Notes under the pieces: generated by a model | What the model was told of the DNA's origin: nothing | Databases searched by the model: none | Seen by the model: only the letters and a program-made list of their open reading frames with translations | NCBI GenBank assembly: GCA_963682025.1 | Contig: OY821519.1 | Span: forward strand, 160,139,457 to 160,203,456 | DNA from: Cordilura impudica | Lineage: Eukaryota; Arthropoda; Insecta; Diptera; Scathophagidae | Reading direction: 5' to 3' | Length of the DNA stretch: 64,000 nt | Shown: positions 10,369 through 21,189 of the stretch, piece by piece | Position numbering within the stretch: the first letter of the stretch is position 1 | Layout: each line of letters opens with the position of its first letter | Translations under genes and position numbers: made by a program

Positions 10369-12150
10369 TTAAACAAAGTAGCTAAACACAAATTTCTTAA
10401 AATGTATCGCGTTGCTAACTAATTGTTGATTGTGTGGAATTAAATTCCAAAGACGTGTGGCGTTTATGAAAAATTGCCATTCTGACACTAGGCATCGACG
10501 CATAGAGATAATAAGTTTTTGGTCCCTTCTGGATCTAGCAAACTGCATTTGATCATAAAGATATAGGGGTTTCTCGGTATAAATAATTTTGTGCAAAAAC
10601 ATTAAAACCCTTATATTAATAAGGTTATCGAATGAGACTCCATAAAGACTTTTTGAGAAAGTCGAAACACTATCACGTTTCTTCAGTCCATAAACATATC
10701 TAACAATATTGTTGTACAAAATATATAGTTTTTTCTTACTGGCGTAGTCGCAGTTGTCAAAAAGTTCACAGCCGTAAAGTAAACCAGGAATTAAATATGC
10801 CTTTGCAAGAAGATGTCTTACTCTTAACGGCGTAAAATACTGAGTTACCCAAAGCGATCTTAGCTTTATATACGTTTGAACCACAAGTGTATCTACGTGG
10901 CTTGACCAAGTCAAGTTGTTATTGAACACTATGCCAAGATTTTTTACCTTTTCTACAATATCGATTTTCTGATGGTTTATTAGTATATCATGTTCAAGAA
11001 CAGGCTGAAAAGTTTTTTTTATGAATAATCAAACATTTTGATTTATGCGGGTTGAGACAAAGTCCATTTGCAGTGGCCCAAAAATGTATTTTATTAAGGT
11101 CATAGTTTAGCTTTTCAACATTTTACTCTATGGAGCTTACTGGACTACTGAGATACAGCTGAACGTCGTCCGCATACATGTGTATTTTGCAGTGAGTGTT
11201 TTAGCTTCATACATAGTGTTTGATGGTTTACTGTATCGAACGCCTTTGAATGGTCGAGAAGTACCAAAAAGTTTATGTTACCACAGTCAAGTTCACATCA
11301 TATGTTCTCGGTTACATTAACCAAAGCTGTAGTACAACTGTGGTTAGAACGAAATCCGGACTGCTTGTCAGACATTAGCTGTCAGACATCGTTTATATAA
11401 TTGCTCATTTGTAGATGTAGTAGTTTTTCCATTACTTTTAATAGAAAGCTTAGTATAGCTATTGGGCGATACTCCGTTTTCGATTTTGGAATAGGTATTA
11501 TTATTGCATATTTCCATTTAGTAGGGAAAGAACTTGAGGCAATATTAATGGCAAAATGATCTTGATAAACTTGGTATGTAAGTTATCGAAACCCACGGCG
11601 TTTGATTTTATTAATGAAAAACTGGATAATACATCAAACTGACTTACACAAGAAAACTCGAATGCAGTTTTTCAAAAGAGGAGCTATTATTTATGATATT
11701 GTTGTTCGAATCTGTACTGTTCACTATTGTCGTCAGAACATAAGTGAAAATGCTATTAAGTTCGTTTGCATCAATTGGGCAGCTTTAATTTTTATTATTT
11801 TTGCCAATACCAATATCTCCAATGGTTTTCCAAGTATCCTTGGAGTCAATGGCGGATGAAAATCGTTCGGAATAGTAATTAGTTTTAGCCATTATTATTT
11901 TAGAATTAGCCTCACTTCTAGCAGTGCGAAAGTCGAGTTTCAATTCACTTGTTTTGAAACGTTTCCACCGGGAATAAGCAAAATCTCTGCGTTGTATTGA
12001 TTGCTGGATATCAGTTGAAAACCATGGTTTACTCTTTGTGGTAACTTTTTTCTTTTTTAACGTAACTGTATCATCAAAGAGGCTTAAGATATTACGTTCT
12101 GAAAACTCCAACTGGTCATCAACAGAGTCATTTGGTATATTTGATTCCAA
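10369..12150 (-). pseudogene. Reverse transcriptase of the Jockey-like element
   Basis: The N-terminal linker (12150-11785) has PWFSTDIQQSIQRRDFAYSRW, the usual segment before RT. The palm block with DHSKAFDTVNH lies near 11200-11260. The C-terminal 186-aa frame (10929-10369) contains the thumb and the RLWNLIPHNQQ tail typical of Jockey-superclade RTs. Frames between 11785 and 10929 are broken and the catalytic YADD-type region near 11150-11180 is degraded. RT would copy the element's RNA at a nicked target. Confidence 0.72.
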
Positions 12151-12520
12151 TTGAATAAGTTGAAATTTTCATACAACAAACTATAGTTAAGATTCTTGTA
12201 ATCACGATAGGAGAAAAAATTTGATCTTCTTGGTGAAGCTGGAAATCATAGGCTAGAAAACCAGATCATGTTTAGAAAAACTGGAAGCTGAGATTTGATC
12301 ATACAGCAGGACCTTCGATGGATTAGCGACAAATATTACATCAATCAATGTACTGCTGGACGTTGTAAAGTGTGTTGTAATATTCGTTGGTGTAAGTCCT
12401 AATGACTGCATACTGTATTTAAACTATATTTAAATTGTGACCAACCTAGCCGAATTTCTTGGATGAAAAAAGAAAATTTTACCAAAAACTAAAAATAATA
12501 TAACATTGGTCTAACTAAAT

Positions 12521-13152
12521 CTACACAGACGATGCTTTTAGTAGATTCGAATTGAAATCTCGCAAAATTGCTATATCATTGTAAGGCATGGTTAAGATTT
12601 CCATTTTGTTCATAAAATCGGCAAAAGGTACATCACGTTTGGGTCGGTAAGCACAACCAATCAGCATTTTTCTTCCAGATGATGAGATTTCAACAAAAAT
12701 ATACTCAATTCTGCCCTTTTCTTCCGCCTTGCAACGAAAACTACATGTAATAGTATTATTGACGTATAATGCCACTCCACCTCCTCCTCTCCACTTCTAT
12801 TAAACTGAAATACTTTATAACCATCTAAGCAAATGAGGTTATCCGGAATAGATTCATCGAGCCATGTTTCAGAAACACACACTTCATCAATATTTGATTT
12901 TTCGAAAACGAATCCGAACTCAGCAATTTTGCACATTAAACTTTGTGCGTTTATGTGGCAGACTTGAACTCCTTTCTTTTGTTTCGCCAAGATTTTTACC
13001 ATATTAAACGTCACATCTTTAGAATTTCCACTTATGTTACCAACAATGTTCATTAAAATAAAATTCAAATACTGAACTAAAAGCAACGCAATATAAAATG
13101 AAACTAGTCCAAAAATAGAAGTATTATATTTTAAAAAAGTTGTTGTGTACAA
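12521..13152 (-). pseudogene. AP-type endonuclease of the Jockey-like element
   Basis: Two overlapping minus frames (13152-12661 and 12775-12521) show CHINAQSL (N-terminal Asn block), VSETWLDESI (catalytic Glu block), GCAYRP and AILRDFNSN, in the order of an exonuclease-endonuclease-phosphatase domain. In the last block the usual GDFN is RDFN. The endonuclease nicks target DNA to prime reverse transcription. A frameshift near 12780 separates the halves, and the C-terminal part is decayed toward 12160. Confidence 0.75.
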
Positions 13153-13238
13153 ATTTAAATAAGATAAAAATGTTAGTTTGTTTAAATATGTTTATAATTA
13201 CGAAATAAAAAGAATGATAACAGTGTAAAAATAGCAAG

Positions 13239-14191
13239 TTAAGAAGAAACACTGTTGGAGAATATATAATCATCATGCTGTGAATTAGATCCTTCATCCA
13301 GGCGAAATAAATGATTTAGGGTATCTAAGCTTTCAATACAAATTGGCTCATCCGTATGCATTCGTTTGATGTAAACAAGTCCCCGAAATGAATAGGCTGA
13401 GTGCAGTAGTTTTCGTTTCTTAAAGTTAACTGCTTCGCAAAGAATTTTAAAGTTGCCGTTTGTTAGGTTTTCGTTGATGTAAAAATATTGACTTCTTTCA
13501 TAAGGTTCAAAACCCAAAATATTGAACGTTAGATTTCTATTTTCTTTCTTATATGCATTTAATGCCTTAAGGACAAAGTTTTTGTCATATGGTGTCATTA
13601 GTTTAGCGATGATAACGCCATCAGGACAATTTTCATTGTTTTTATTATTTTTATTTTGTAAAGGGTGTATATATTGTAGTTGGGGTGTGGGAATCTTAAT
13701 TGTTTTGCAAATTGTATTAAATATACGATATAAATCTTCTTCAACAGTGAAAGGAACACAGTTTTTACGTAGGTCACACGCAACGGCAGAATTAGAATGT
13801 TTTAGTGATTGAATTTTTAATTTTCTGATTTTGTATTTTAGTTCTAAATTTTCACCCGTAACTGTTTCTAGTTTATCAACTCGCGCAGTAATATCATTTA
13901 TATTTTCCTTCAATTCGAAAAATCTCTTATCGATCTCATTTAAGAGTCGATTTTCTACCTCTTGAACAGAAGACTTAATCTTATCCATGTTACGAGTTTC
14001 ACCTTCTCTTAAAAGGGCGCGCAACTGAGAGATTTCCGCATTAATATTTTGAGTTTGTTTTGACAATTTTTTTATCTAACAATTACCCAATGCGATTGTA
14101 TAAGTCAGAATCGTTTAATATGGGCAAATCTTGATTACTTAAATCAGCATCGACTGCAGTTTTCTTGGCAGATTGGCGCGTTTCTTTCATG
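13239..14191 (-). pseudogene. ORF1 protein of the Jockey-like element (coiled coil plus FP-like domain)
   Basis: A 275-aa frame at 14066-13239 has a heptad-rich coiled coil (about residues 1-75) and then a domain resembling the baculovirus FP-like domain found in ORF1 of many insect CR1/Jockey elements, with DLRKNCVPFTVEEDLYRIF and KKRKLLHSAYSFRGLVYIKR. A likely original start is the ATG at 14191 (MKETRQSAKK), which runs into a stop and a shift before 14066. ORF1 proteins bind the element RNA and act as chaperones. The short plus-strand frame at 13522-13812 is its shadow. Confidence 0.65.
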
Positions 14192-14949
14192 TTTATAAAA
14201 AGAGTTTAATTTTGTTGAGTGCTTATGTTTTGTAAAGGTGTTTATTTGTGTACACTTTAAAATTTTTTTTTGTTTGTTAAAAAGATTTTATTAGCTTTTG
14301 TTTTGTTATTTCTATTTTACTTAGTATGTGCTCACAGAGATTTTAATTGTTGTTGTTAATTTTGTTATTTGATAATTTTATTTTTGCTTTGTTTTCTCAG
14401 TTCACACATATTTTGTGTATTGATTTTGTTATTGAAATATAAGTAAAGCTACTGTTTAATTTTTCACAAGAATTTTAGTGAACAGACTGTGTATCTCAAG
14501 GAGTTTTTTATGATAAATATTGGCCGATAATGTTTTATATTAAATATAGTTTTTAGACTTTTTGTGGAGCTTTAAATTTTTGCAACCGTTTCACTTCACT
14601 GTTTCACTGTTTTTTGGATATTAGGATATTTTGGGATTATTCGTTTGATTTTGGACCCTTGTTCATCTGTCATGTGGTTTGATCTTGTCTTGATGGTAAT
14701 AACCGATTGCGAAACTTGTTGTTTTAGTTGTATTCTAATATTGTGTCCTATAATCATATAATTCTCGGCAGTGTGAATAACTGCTGATATAGTTTTTAGG
14801 GTATCGTTTCCCAATATGGCGTAAAACGAATTTAAAACAGGGATTAAAAGGAATATTAATATTTGTATTTTTCAATCCGAAAAGATTTATTAATGTATGG
14901 TGAGTTACAGCAGTTTTACCTCCAACGGATTTGGCGTAGAACTGAAATT

Positions 14950-15225
14950 TTAGTCATTAAGCTTAAAACTGTGATTTTCTTATATTTATTTTGATTATTT
15001 ATTTTTATTAATTTATTTAATTTTATTAAATTTTTGTCGTGATGTCCAGTTTTTTATCTTTAAATTTATTAAATAATAATAACCTGACAATATAAGTTTG
15101 GATTAATCAAATTAATAATAAAAAAATTTTTATACACTCCTGATGAAGTTGAAAAACCGTCAACGAAACGTAGAGTGGAGATGAAATAAATTTTGTTTTA
15201 ATTTATTTTATTTAAAACTTATAAG
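14950..15225 (+). mobile_element. Short hammerhead-bearing insertion (Penelope-like or non-autonomous fragment)
   Basis: This AT-rich segment breaks the protease frame and carries a hammerhead motif at 15135-15177 on the plus strand. It has no coding sequence. Ends are approximate: the protease frame is lost near 15226 and regained near 14945. Confidence 0.5.
15135..15177 (+). ncRNA. Hammerhead ribozyme motif, minimal form
   Basis: CACTC (15135-15139) pairs with GAGTG (15173-15177) as stem I. CTGATGA is at 15140-15146, stem II GTTGA/TCAAC encloses a short loop, GAAA is at 15165-15168, and the self-complementary ACGT forms a minimal stem III that runs into the GTA cleavage triplet. All core positions fit. 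The loopless stem III suggests a dimeric form. Confidence 0.65.
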
Positions 15226-15399
15226 CTGACCATCATAGCCCAAAAGAAGTAACATCAAATCTGGTTGGAAAGATTTTACGAGAGAATTCTGTAAAGTGTT
15301 TATTAGATTCATGTCCACCAATACCTTAAGGATCCCGCCAGTGCTCGTCTTGGCTTGAAACTAGGGCAAAGACGAGCTTTCTGGTCTAAAAAATTTATG

Positions 15400-16628
15400 T
15401 CAACGGTTTCAAGGATTTCGGCTGAATTTTATTTGTAACACTCGTTATCCGCATCATTGACATATTCTTGAAAATCTTGGAGGTTATTCTCGATACCACA
15501 CGTTATCGCTTATTGGTAATATGCTTCATCCTCGTTAATATGAACTTGACCCTTTATTTCCTGGTCATTAGTTTCTATCTATGCATAGATTGATCTATTT
15601 CCATGGGGACAGGCCTGGGTTATGGTTTTGGAGCAAATGGACGAAAAGGTGGGTTATTATGTCACATTTTCATTCTGATGTCGCTGAATTTGGGATGGGA
15701 TTTGTCGGTTTTGATCATAAGATCGTTGGGTTGGAAATTATTGTCTAAGTATTGGGGTTGATGCTATTGGTAAACGTATTGGGTCCTCGGGGGTGCAGGC
15801 ATTACATGATAAAACCATTGGGAGTTCTGTGGATAGATTGAGTATTGTTGAGTTTTGGTATTTTTCCAATAAGCGTACGGAAATTTTGATTCTGCGATTT
15901 TAGGCATAAATGGAGTGCCTGTAAAAGGGTTGTTGGTTGTTCGCCTCTTAATCCACGAATGAATGTATCCAAAGCTTTGTCTCTGTAAGTTTAGATGAGG
16001 ATGTGCATGGCTTCGTTACCGATAATCTTGCACGAATTATTATTTATAATTAGAGAAAAGTGAGAATAAACATTTTGATAGAAATCTTGGATCGTGTTAT
16101 TACCCTGAACATGGGTAGTCATTTGATAATCTAGCGTACCAAGATCACATTTATCTGCATAGTGTAATGCAAGGCAGCGTGAAATAGAAAAGGTATTGTA
16201 GGACTCAAGTGAGGCATCAGCCGCTCCAATGATTTTGTTCCTTATATGAGAATGGCAAAATATCTCGGTGTTCCCTTTGTAGGTTCGCAGATACTCTAAA
16301 TTCTCTCAACGCACTTCTAGGAGCTAAATTCCGCATTATTACCTGAAAATTCCCTAAGACAGTAATCAATGTCAGGTACATTATCCATGTCTGTGCGGTT
16401 CATTCTATATCGCTCGTCTATTCCCTGACCGATCCCTGAATTTTCCGCGCTGGGGTTTATAGTATTCTCAACCAAACCCTTGCATTGTTCCCTGCACACC
16501 CTAGTTACCAGATCAATAATGTTGGTTTCAAATAGAGTATTTTGGTTCAAGGGAGGATTGGGGGGGTTGAGATTAGGGTTATTAATATTTAGGACTGGAG
16601 GTCGAATTAAATTTTCGGGATTAGACAT
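15400..16628 (-). pseudogene. gag: Errantivirus gag (remnant)
   Basis: The start is a clear ATG at 16628, and the first 103 residues are open, with a proline/asparagine-rich N-terminus followed by ITDLV-like and PDIDYCLREFSG segments that fit errantivirus Gag. Downstream to about 15400 the capsid region is readable only in pieces, with SLRETLE-like fragments, RGLRG-like residues and frameshifts. No CCHC knuckle was found. Gag forms the particle. The gene lies directly after the leader of the 5' LTR. Confidence 0.6.
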
Positions 16629-16639
16629 TTTAAAAAATT

Positions 16640-17221
16640 TAGGATGTTTTCCATTTTATTTTTATTTTTTGTAATAAAAAAATTAATCGACAACTTAATT
16701 ATCTTATGGAATAAACTTTGGACCTAAATAACAATATATATTAAGTATTTCATGAATTTATTTCATTATATTATTCACTATACTATTAAAAGTAATAAAA
16801 TAAAAAAAATATATTTTATTGATAACTTACAATTAAAATATACTAATTGCCATCTTCTGTTATTGTTGTTGTTGCTGTTATTTTAGTTGTTTTTGTTGTG
16901 ATTGCGACTGTTATTATAATTGAGGTTGTTGTTGTAATTGAGGTTGTTCTTGTTGTTGCTGTCTTCGTTGTTGCTGTTATTATGTGTTGTTCTTTTTGGT
17001 GTTTAGCAAAATTTATTAATTGTTTTAATTTTCTTCTTTATGCCGGTTGTTTCAGAGTATTTATATTTTTCCTTCATTTAAAATTGGTCACTTATTATTT
17101 GGTTACTTTGGTGTTCACTTTGTTTAAGTTTTTATTAAATTTTCAATATTTAATACACTACACTACTTGAGTGTTCTATAAGGGTTATAAGTTGGGCTTT
17201 AGTTAGTTTTAAATGAAACAC
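16640..17221 (-). other. Errantivirus leader with CAA/CAG-rich simple repeat
   Basis: This untranslated stretch lies between gag and the 5' LTR. Positions 16855-16990 are an irregular GTTGTT/GCTGTT repeat on the plus strand (CAACAGCAA on the minus). No primer-binding site of the usual TGG type could be identified at the LTR junction. The plus-strand frame across the repeat is not a gene. Confidence 0.5.
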
Positions 17222-17565
17222 ATTTGAACTCGAGTGCTTGACTACCACTGATTCTTTATTAAAAATTATTCTTTCTTATTCTCAAACTTAAAATAAAAAA
17301 TACAAAAAAATGCTTATTCATAGAACTTAAAATTGTCAATAAAACTATCTGTGAATTTTGTCACAGCAAGACAATCTAGTCATGTTACTATTACAAATAA
17401 TTGCGACACAGGTAAATGAACAAAAATCAGTTCAATTAAAACAAATGCAAAATCAGCAAGAAAAATCATAAAGACTGTAAATATAAATTCATAAAATATG
17501 GAGAAATAGTGTTGGGCAAAAGAGGGCTGTTAATAATTAACTTGGAAACATTATTTGTGTTAACT
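17222..17565 (-). repeat. Errantivirus 5' LTR with an extra 144-bp block
   Basis: It matches 368-581 except for 17316-17459, which is absent from the other LTR. It starts on the minus strand with AGTTAACAC at 17565. Confidence 0.75.
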
Positions 17566-17589
17566 TATGTAACACAATGGTAAAATAAC

Positions 17590-17960
17590 ATTTTTAGTTT
17601 AGATATACTATTTATTATACACAAATATATTGACTACAAAAGTTACAAAACAAATCATGCTAGATACATTAAAATGGCTCAACATTCGACAAAGACTGGA
17701 ACTTAACACGATGAACTTTCTACAAAAAATCAAATTGGAAAATACAGCGGAATGTGTCATAGAGAGTTAACATATATTGGGGAAATACAACCGTATGGTC
17801 TTATAATCATGGGTAACTTCAGACTGATGACGGTAACAACAAGTGCGATGAAAAATCACTATTTTTTAAGGACTAGAAATGCTTTTAAAAGAAACGTCGT
17901 TAGCTATGTACGAATAGAACCTCTAGGAGATTTATATTAATTTATAAAACATCTTTAGAG
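17590..17960 (+). pseudogene. 3' end of a non-LTR retrotransposon RT
   Basis: Plus-strand frames from about 17640 to 17940 show LNIRQRLELNTMNFLQKIK and, after a shift, GNFRLMTVTTSAMKNHYFLRTRNAF. Both are typical of the C-terminal segment of Jockey-clade RT proteins, followed by a stop at 17938-17940 and an AT-rich 3' end. No upstream part is present: it is either 5'-truncated or was cut by the errantivirus insertion at 17565. Confidence 0.6.
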
Positions 17961-18451
17961 AAATTAAAAGTATATTAAATATTACTATTAAATCAATAAA
18001 AATAAATATTTAGCTGAAATAGTCACACTGGTTATCGATTACTCTACTCGATTTAAATTCATAATTTAATGAGAGCACTTGCGTATTAAGGGTTGTCGTT
18101 GTTGTTTTCACTGTTTCTTGTATTTGTATTTTCTCCATCGAAAGAAATGGAAATTATTGTTAAAACTTGAGTCGTGTTAGTTTAACGCATTTTAATTATT
18201 CTCAGAGCTTAATCTAATATAAGCATTATTCCCATTAACATTTAGCTTTCTCTCATTTGGTGGTGAGTTGCAAACAATAACTTATTATTTTGATAGTGTT
18301 AAGTATAAAAGGTAAAAACACAATTGAACAAAAATTTGTACAAAATGATATGTATGTTTTGTGTTTTTATGTTTTTATTTTGTGTTTTGTTTTACCGAGT
18401 AAATAAAAAACAATTTAAAAAAACTTTGGTATTTTATATATATAAAATGAA
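17961..18451. other. AT-rich spacer without a recognisable gene
   Basis: I see no sustained frame with family resemblance. The 62-aa plus frame at 18324-18512 is low-complexity (F, K, V) and runs into the hammerhead-bearing repeat. Confidence 0.5.
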
Positions 18452-18527
18452 TTTAGTTTCAATGGTGCGTGGTAAAGAAGAAGAAGAAAGCATATATTTC
18501 AAAAATTTATAACTGCACTGTATTCTT

Positions 18528-18568
18528 AATCGGACCGGTTTCTGGCATTTCAGCCTTCATCAGCGATT
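18528..18568 (-). ncRNA. Hammerhead ribozyme motif, core intact
   Basis: On the minus strand AATCG pairs with CGATT (stem I). CTGATGA, stem II GGC/GCC, GAAA and the self-complementary ACCGGT lead into the GTC cleavage triplet. Every conserved core base is present. Confidence 0.65.
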
Positions 18569-18792
18569 TATTGAACATTGTGATAATTGTTGTTTTTTTA
18601 ATTGAATAGATTGTTTCTATATGAAATTTTTCTACTTAGGGCGGCCGTGAGGTTTGAACCATGAACCTTCACATATACTCGTACTTGCACTTTTTGGTCA
18701 GCGCTTTAACACACTCACCTAAAGTCAGACCTACGAGCAGTGTGGTTAGAGTCAGTTTTCGTACCATACAGCTTTACTTTGTATTAATTTCA

Positions 18793-19464
18793 TGACAACG
18801 TTTTGATGAACGAGATTTACGACCTTGAAGCTGATTTTAATTGGTCAGATACAAATTACTTGTCCCCAGTGGGCATAATTTCATATGGCACAAGCTCACC
18901 GAATCCAGACTCATGTCAACTACCAGAGTTTTACCAGAAAACTTCCCCAAGAACCCACAGAGGTTGAGTTCCACCGGGTATGCAGTCGGTATAATTAAAA
19001 CTTTCATATGCACCCATCTTTCTTTTCTTTTTTTTTTTATCTAATTTTTACCAATATTTGGTGATTTAGTTTAACCCATTAATTGTTAAAATTCTGTGAT
19101 AGCTTCTCTTTTTTATATACAACATTCTGTTCAACAGCTGTGTATAAGTATTGTTAAGTATTGTATAAGTTATTGTTAAGTGTTAATTAGTTTTAGGATT
19201 TTTTTTTTCTTGTTATTGTTATCAGATCTACTCTGAAAGACACTGTCAATGTCGGGAGCAAACATTGTAATCTATATATTTGAAAGATACAACAGTATAT
19301 TCGAAATTATCTTATTTTTAATAAGCAAGTAGCATTTTCATTTAATGTGTATTAGAGTAAAACATTTATAACTCTAAGAATTCCTATGTGATTTTGACTA
19401 TTGTATCCATCGTTATCGAAAAAAAGGCTCAAATAAAAGTTTACTTACTTACTTACTTACTTAC
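18793..19464 (+). mobile_element. 5'-truncated non-LTR retrotransposon with (TTAC)n tail
   Basis: The insertion is flanked by the 14-bp duplication TTGTATTAATTTCA (18779-18792 and 19465-19478) and ends in ATAAAAG followed by about six TTAC units, which marks target-primed retrotransposition. The first 170 bases carry a plus-strand open frame of about 57 codons ending in a stop near 18966, presumably the last part of an ORF. I do not recognise the protein. It interrupts the Penelope-like element and is therefore younger. Confidence 0.75.
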
Positions 19465-19813
19465 TTGTATTAATTTCAGAAGATACAACTCTGTCCAAAC
19501 AAACAATCGTTATTATTGAATTTTGAATATTTTTTTGCATTTATACTTCTAATTTCCACTATTCTCAGTTTTCATAAGAGTTGTAATATGCGATGTACGG
19601 TTTTGTACATACCTACATATGCACTTTACATATATTTGAGATGACGCTTTGAAGAGAAAAAATTTTTTGTTTGTTAGATTTATAGTCATTTTTCAGACAT
19701 ATTGCAATTAATACTGTAATTAATATGCCAATTTTAATTTTGTTTCAATGGTGCATGGTAAAGAAGAAGAAGAAAGCATATACTTTAAAAATTCATAACT
19801 GCACTGTATTCTT

Positions 19814-19854
19814 AATCGGACCGGTTTATGGCATTTCAGCCTTCATCAGCGATT
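19814..19854 (-). ncRNA. Hammerhead ribozyme motif, core mutated
   Basis: Same arrangement as 18528-18568, with stem I AATCG/CGATT and palindromic ACCGGT, but the GAAA box reads TAAA. Probably inactive. Confidence 0.5.
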
Positions 19855-20321
19855 TATTGAACATTACCATAAATTAAATTACTATACAATTACTATAAAT
19901 CTATCAAAAAATTTTTTCGCTTCAAAGCGTCATCTCAAATATATGTAAAGTGCATATGTAGGTGTGTACAGAACCGTACATCACATATGACAACTCTTGC
20001 GAAAACTGAGAATAGTGTAAATTAGTAGTATAAATGCAAAAAAATATTCAAAATTCAAAAATAACGATTGTTTATTTGGACAGAGTTGTATCTTCTGAAA
20101 TTAATACAAAGTAAAGCTGTATGGTACGAAAACTGACTCTAACCACACTGCTCGTAGGCCTGACTTTAGGTGAGTGTGTTAAAGCGCTGATCAAAAAGTG
20201 CAAGTACGAGTGTATGTGAAGGTTCATGGTTCAAACTTCACGGCCGCCCTAAGTAGAAAAATTTCATATAGAAACAATCTATTCAATTAAAAAAACATAA
20301 CAATTATCACAATGTTCAATA

Positions 20322-20362
20322 AATCGCTGATGAAGGCTGAAATGCCAGAAACTGGTCCGATT
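20322..20362 (+). ncRNA. Hammerhead ribozyme motif, core intact
   Basis: AATCG (20322-20326) and CGATT (20358-20362) form stem I. CTGATGA is at 20327-20333, stem II is GGC/GCC, GAAA is at 20348-20351, and ACTGGT leads into GTC (20355-20357). One base has changed in the stem III palindrome compared with 18528. Confidence 0.62.
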
Positions 20363-20507
20363 AAGAATACAGTCCAGTTATGAATTTTTGAAATATACGC
20401 TTTCTTCTTCTTCTTTACCACGCATCATTGAAACAAAATTAAAATTTGCATATTAATTACAGTATAAATTGCAATATGTCTGAAAAATGACTATAAATCT
20501 AACAAAC

Positions 20508-21189
20508 ATAAAATTAATTTATTTTTGTTTTGTTTTAAACACTTGTTAAACCGAAAAAAGACTTGTTTTCTAGGTTACATGAAATAAAAGCCTTCATATA
20601 TTTATTTCCTGTGTGATAAAATAAAAATCACTCAATGAGATTCGGAAGATTAAACAAAAATAAAATTATCTCTCACTGATTTGAAAAATCCAATATAAAT
20701 GTTTTGTGATAAAAAAAAAACTAAAATTAAAAAACAGTATATTACGTAATTGATTAGATAGAGTAATATGAATTTTTGAGAATAGCATCAGTAAAGTTCT
20801 TTTGCGTTTCCTGATTTCAACTGACACACTCAATTATGGAAACATAGAGATGTTCCCAGTAGTGACAAGATATTTTCACAGTGAAGGAAGTAATAAAATC
20901 GGGGTCCTAATTACGGCATCCGTGAACGTACATGTTTTCGATAAAAATGAATTACGTTTCTTCGAAATTTTTTTATGATGGGTTTCGTTAAGTATCGAAA
21001 CGATAAAAAATTAGTATACTTTTATGCCTAATAATACATTTGAAAGAACATTTTTTCTTAAACAAAATTTTTCAAATACATAAATACAATTTTATTTTTT
21101 TTTATAGCTTTTCGGTTTAAATCTGTATAAAAAATTTTAAAATAAAGTAATTTACTTCATACAAATTTCAAATGTTTCGTTATAACTTT
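20508..21189. other. AT-rich sequence, nothing recognised
   Basis: No frame above background, no clear repeat pair and no RNA motif are visible. It precedes the Helentron-like repeat. Confidence 0.5.

Larger units (their letters stand above)
10166..14590 (-). mobile_element. Jockey-superclade non-LTR retrotransposon inserted in errantivirus pol
   Basis: Minus-strand ORF1, endonuclease and RT follow one another between errantivirus protease and RT. The 3' end near 10166 has AATAAAGAAATAATT-type sequence, and the 5' leader lies somewhere between 14192 and 14590 (T/A-rich, no ORF). No exact target duplication was found by eye. All ORFs are broken. Confidence 0.75.
14596..15400 (-). pseudogene. 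pol: Errantivirus protease region, interrupted
   Basis: The C-terminal half (14990-14596) contains KTAVTHHTLINLF and GNDTLKTISAVIH, matching the end of errantivirus proteases, followed by a spacer toward RT. The N-terminal half (about 15400-15226) has an ILKVLVDM block where the catalytic D-[ST]-G should be; the glycine triad is not intact. The hammerhead-bearing segment at 14950-15225 separates the halves. The protease would cut Gag and Pol. Confidence 0.6.
368..17565 (-). mobile_element. Errantivirus (gypsy-type endogenous retrovirus), degenerate and multiply interrupted
   Basis: Related LTRs lie at about 368-581 and 17222-17565, and each begins on the minus strand with AGTTAAC, as errantivirus LTRs do. 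Between them, in minus-strand order, are gag (16628-15400), protease (15400-14596), RT/RNase H (10165-8571), integrase (8570-7093) and env (7092-596, broken). A polypurine tract (minus AAAGGGGGAAG, 595-582) precedes the 3' LTR. Five later insertions interrupt it. Every gene carries stops or frameshifts, so the provirus is inactive. Members of this group are insect retroviruses or retroelements that use an env gene to spread. Confidence 0.85.
18452..20507. mobile_element. Second Penelope-like, hammerhead-bearing inverted pair
   Basis: A forward copy (18452 to about 19735, interrupted) leads into a second forward start (19736-19866), then an inverted copy (about 19867-20507) that matches the first in reverse, so the region is a large imperfect palindrome centred near 19870. 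Each start carries a hammerhead motif. Shared landmarks are the GGCGGCCGTGAGG stretch (18638) and its inverse (20241), and AAGAAGAAGAAGAAAGC-like purine runs. No RT frame is present. The forward-forward-inverted layout is the same as in the 4330-5702 element, although the sequences differ. Confidence 0.65.

Noticed and set aside
16847..17170. 107-aa hydrophobic plus-strand ORF rich in valine
   Set aside because: It comes from the GTTGTT-type simple repeat of the errantivirus leader and only looks like a membrane protein.
17825..17860. CTGATGA ... GATGAAAAA resembling a hammerhead
   Set aside because: It has no pairing stem I and lies in the coding remnant of a non-LTR RT.
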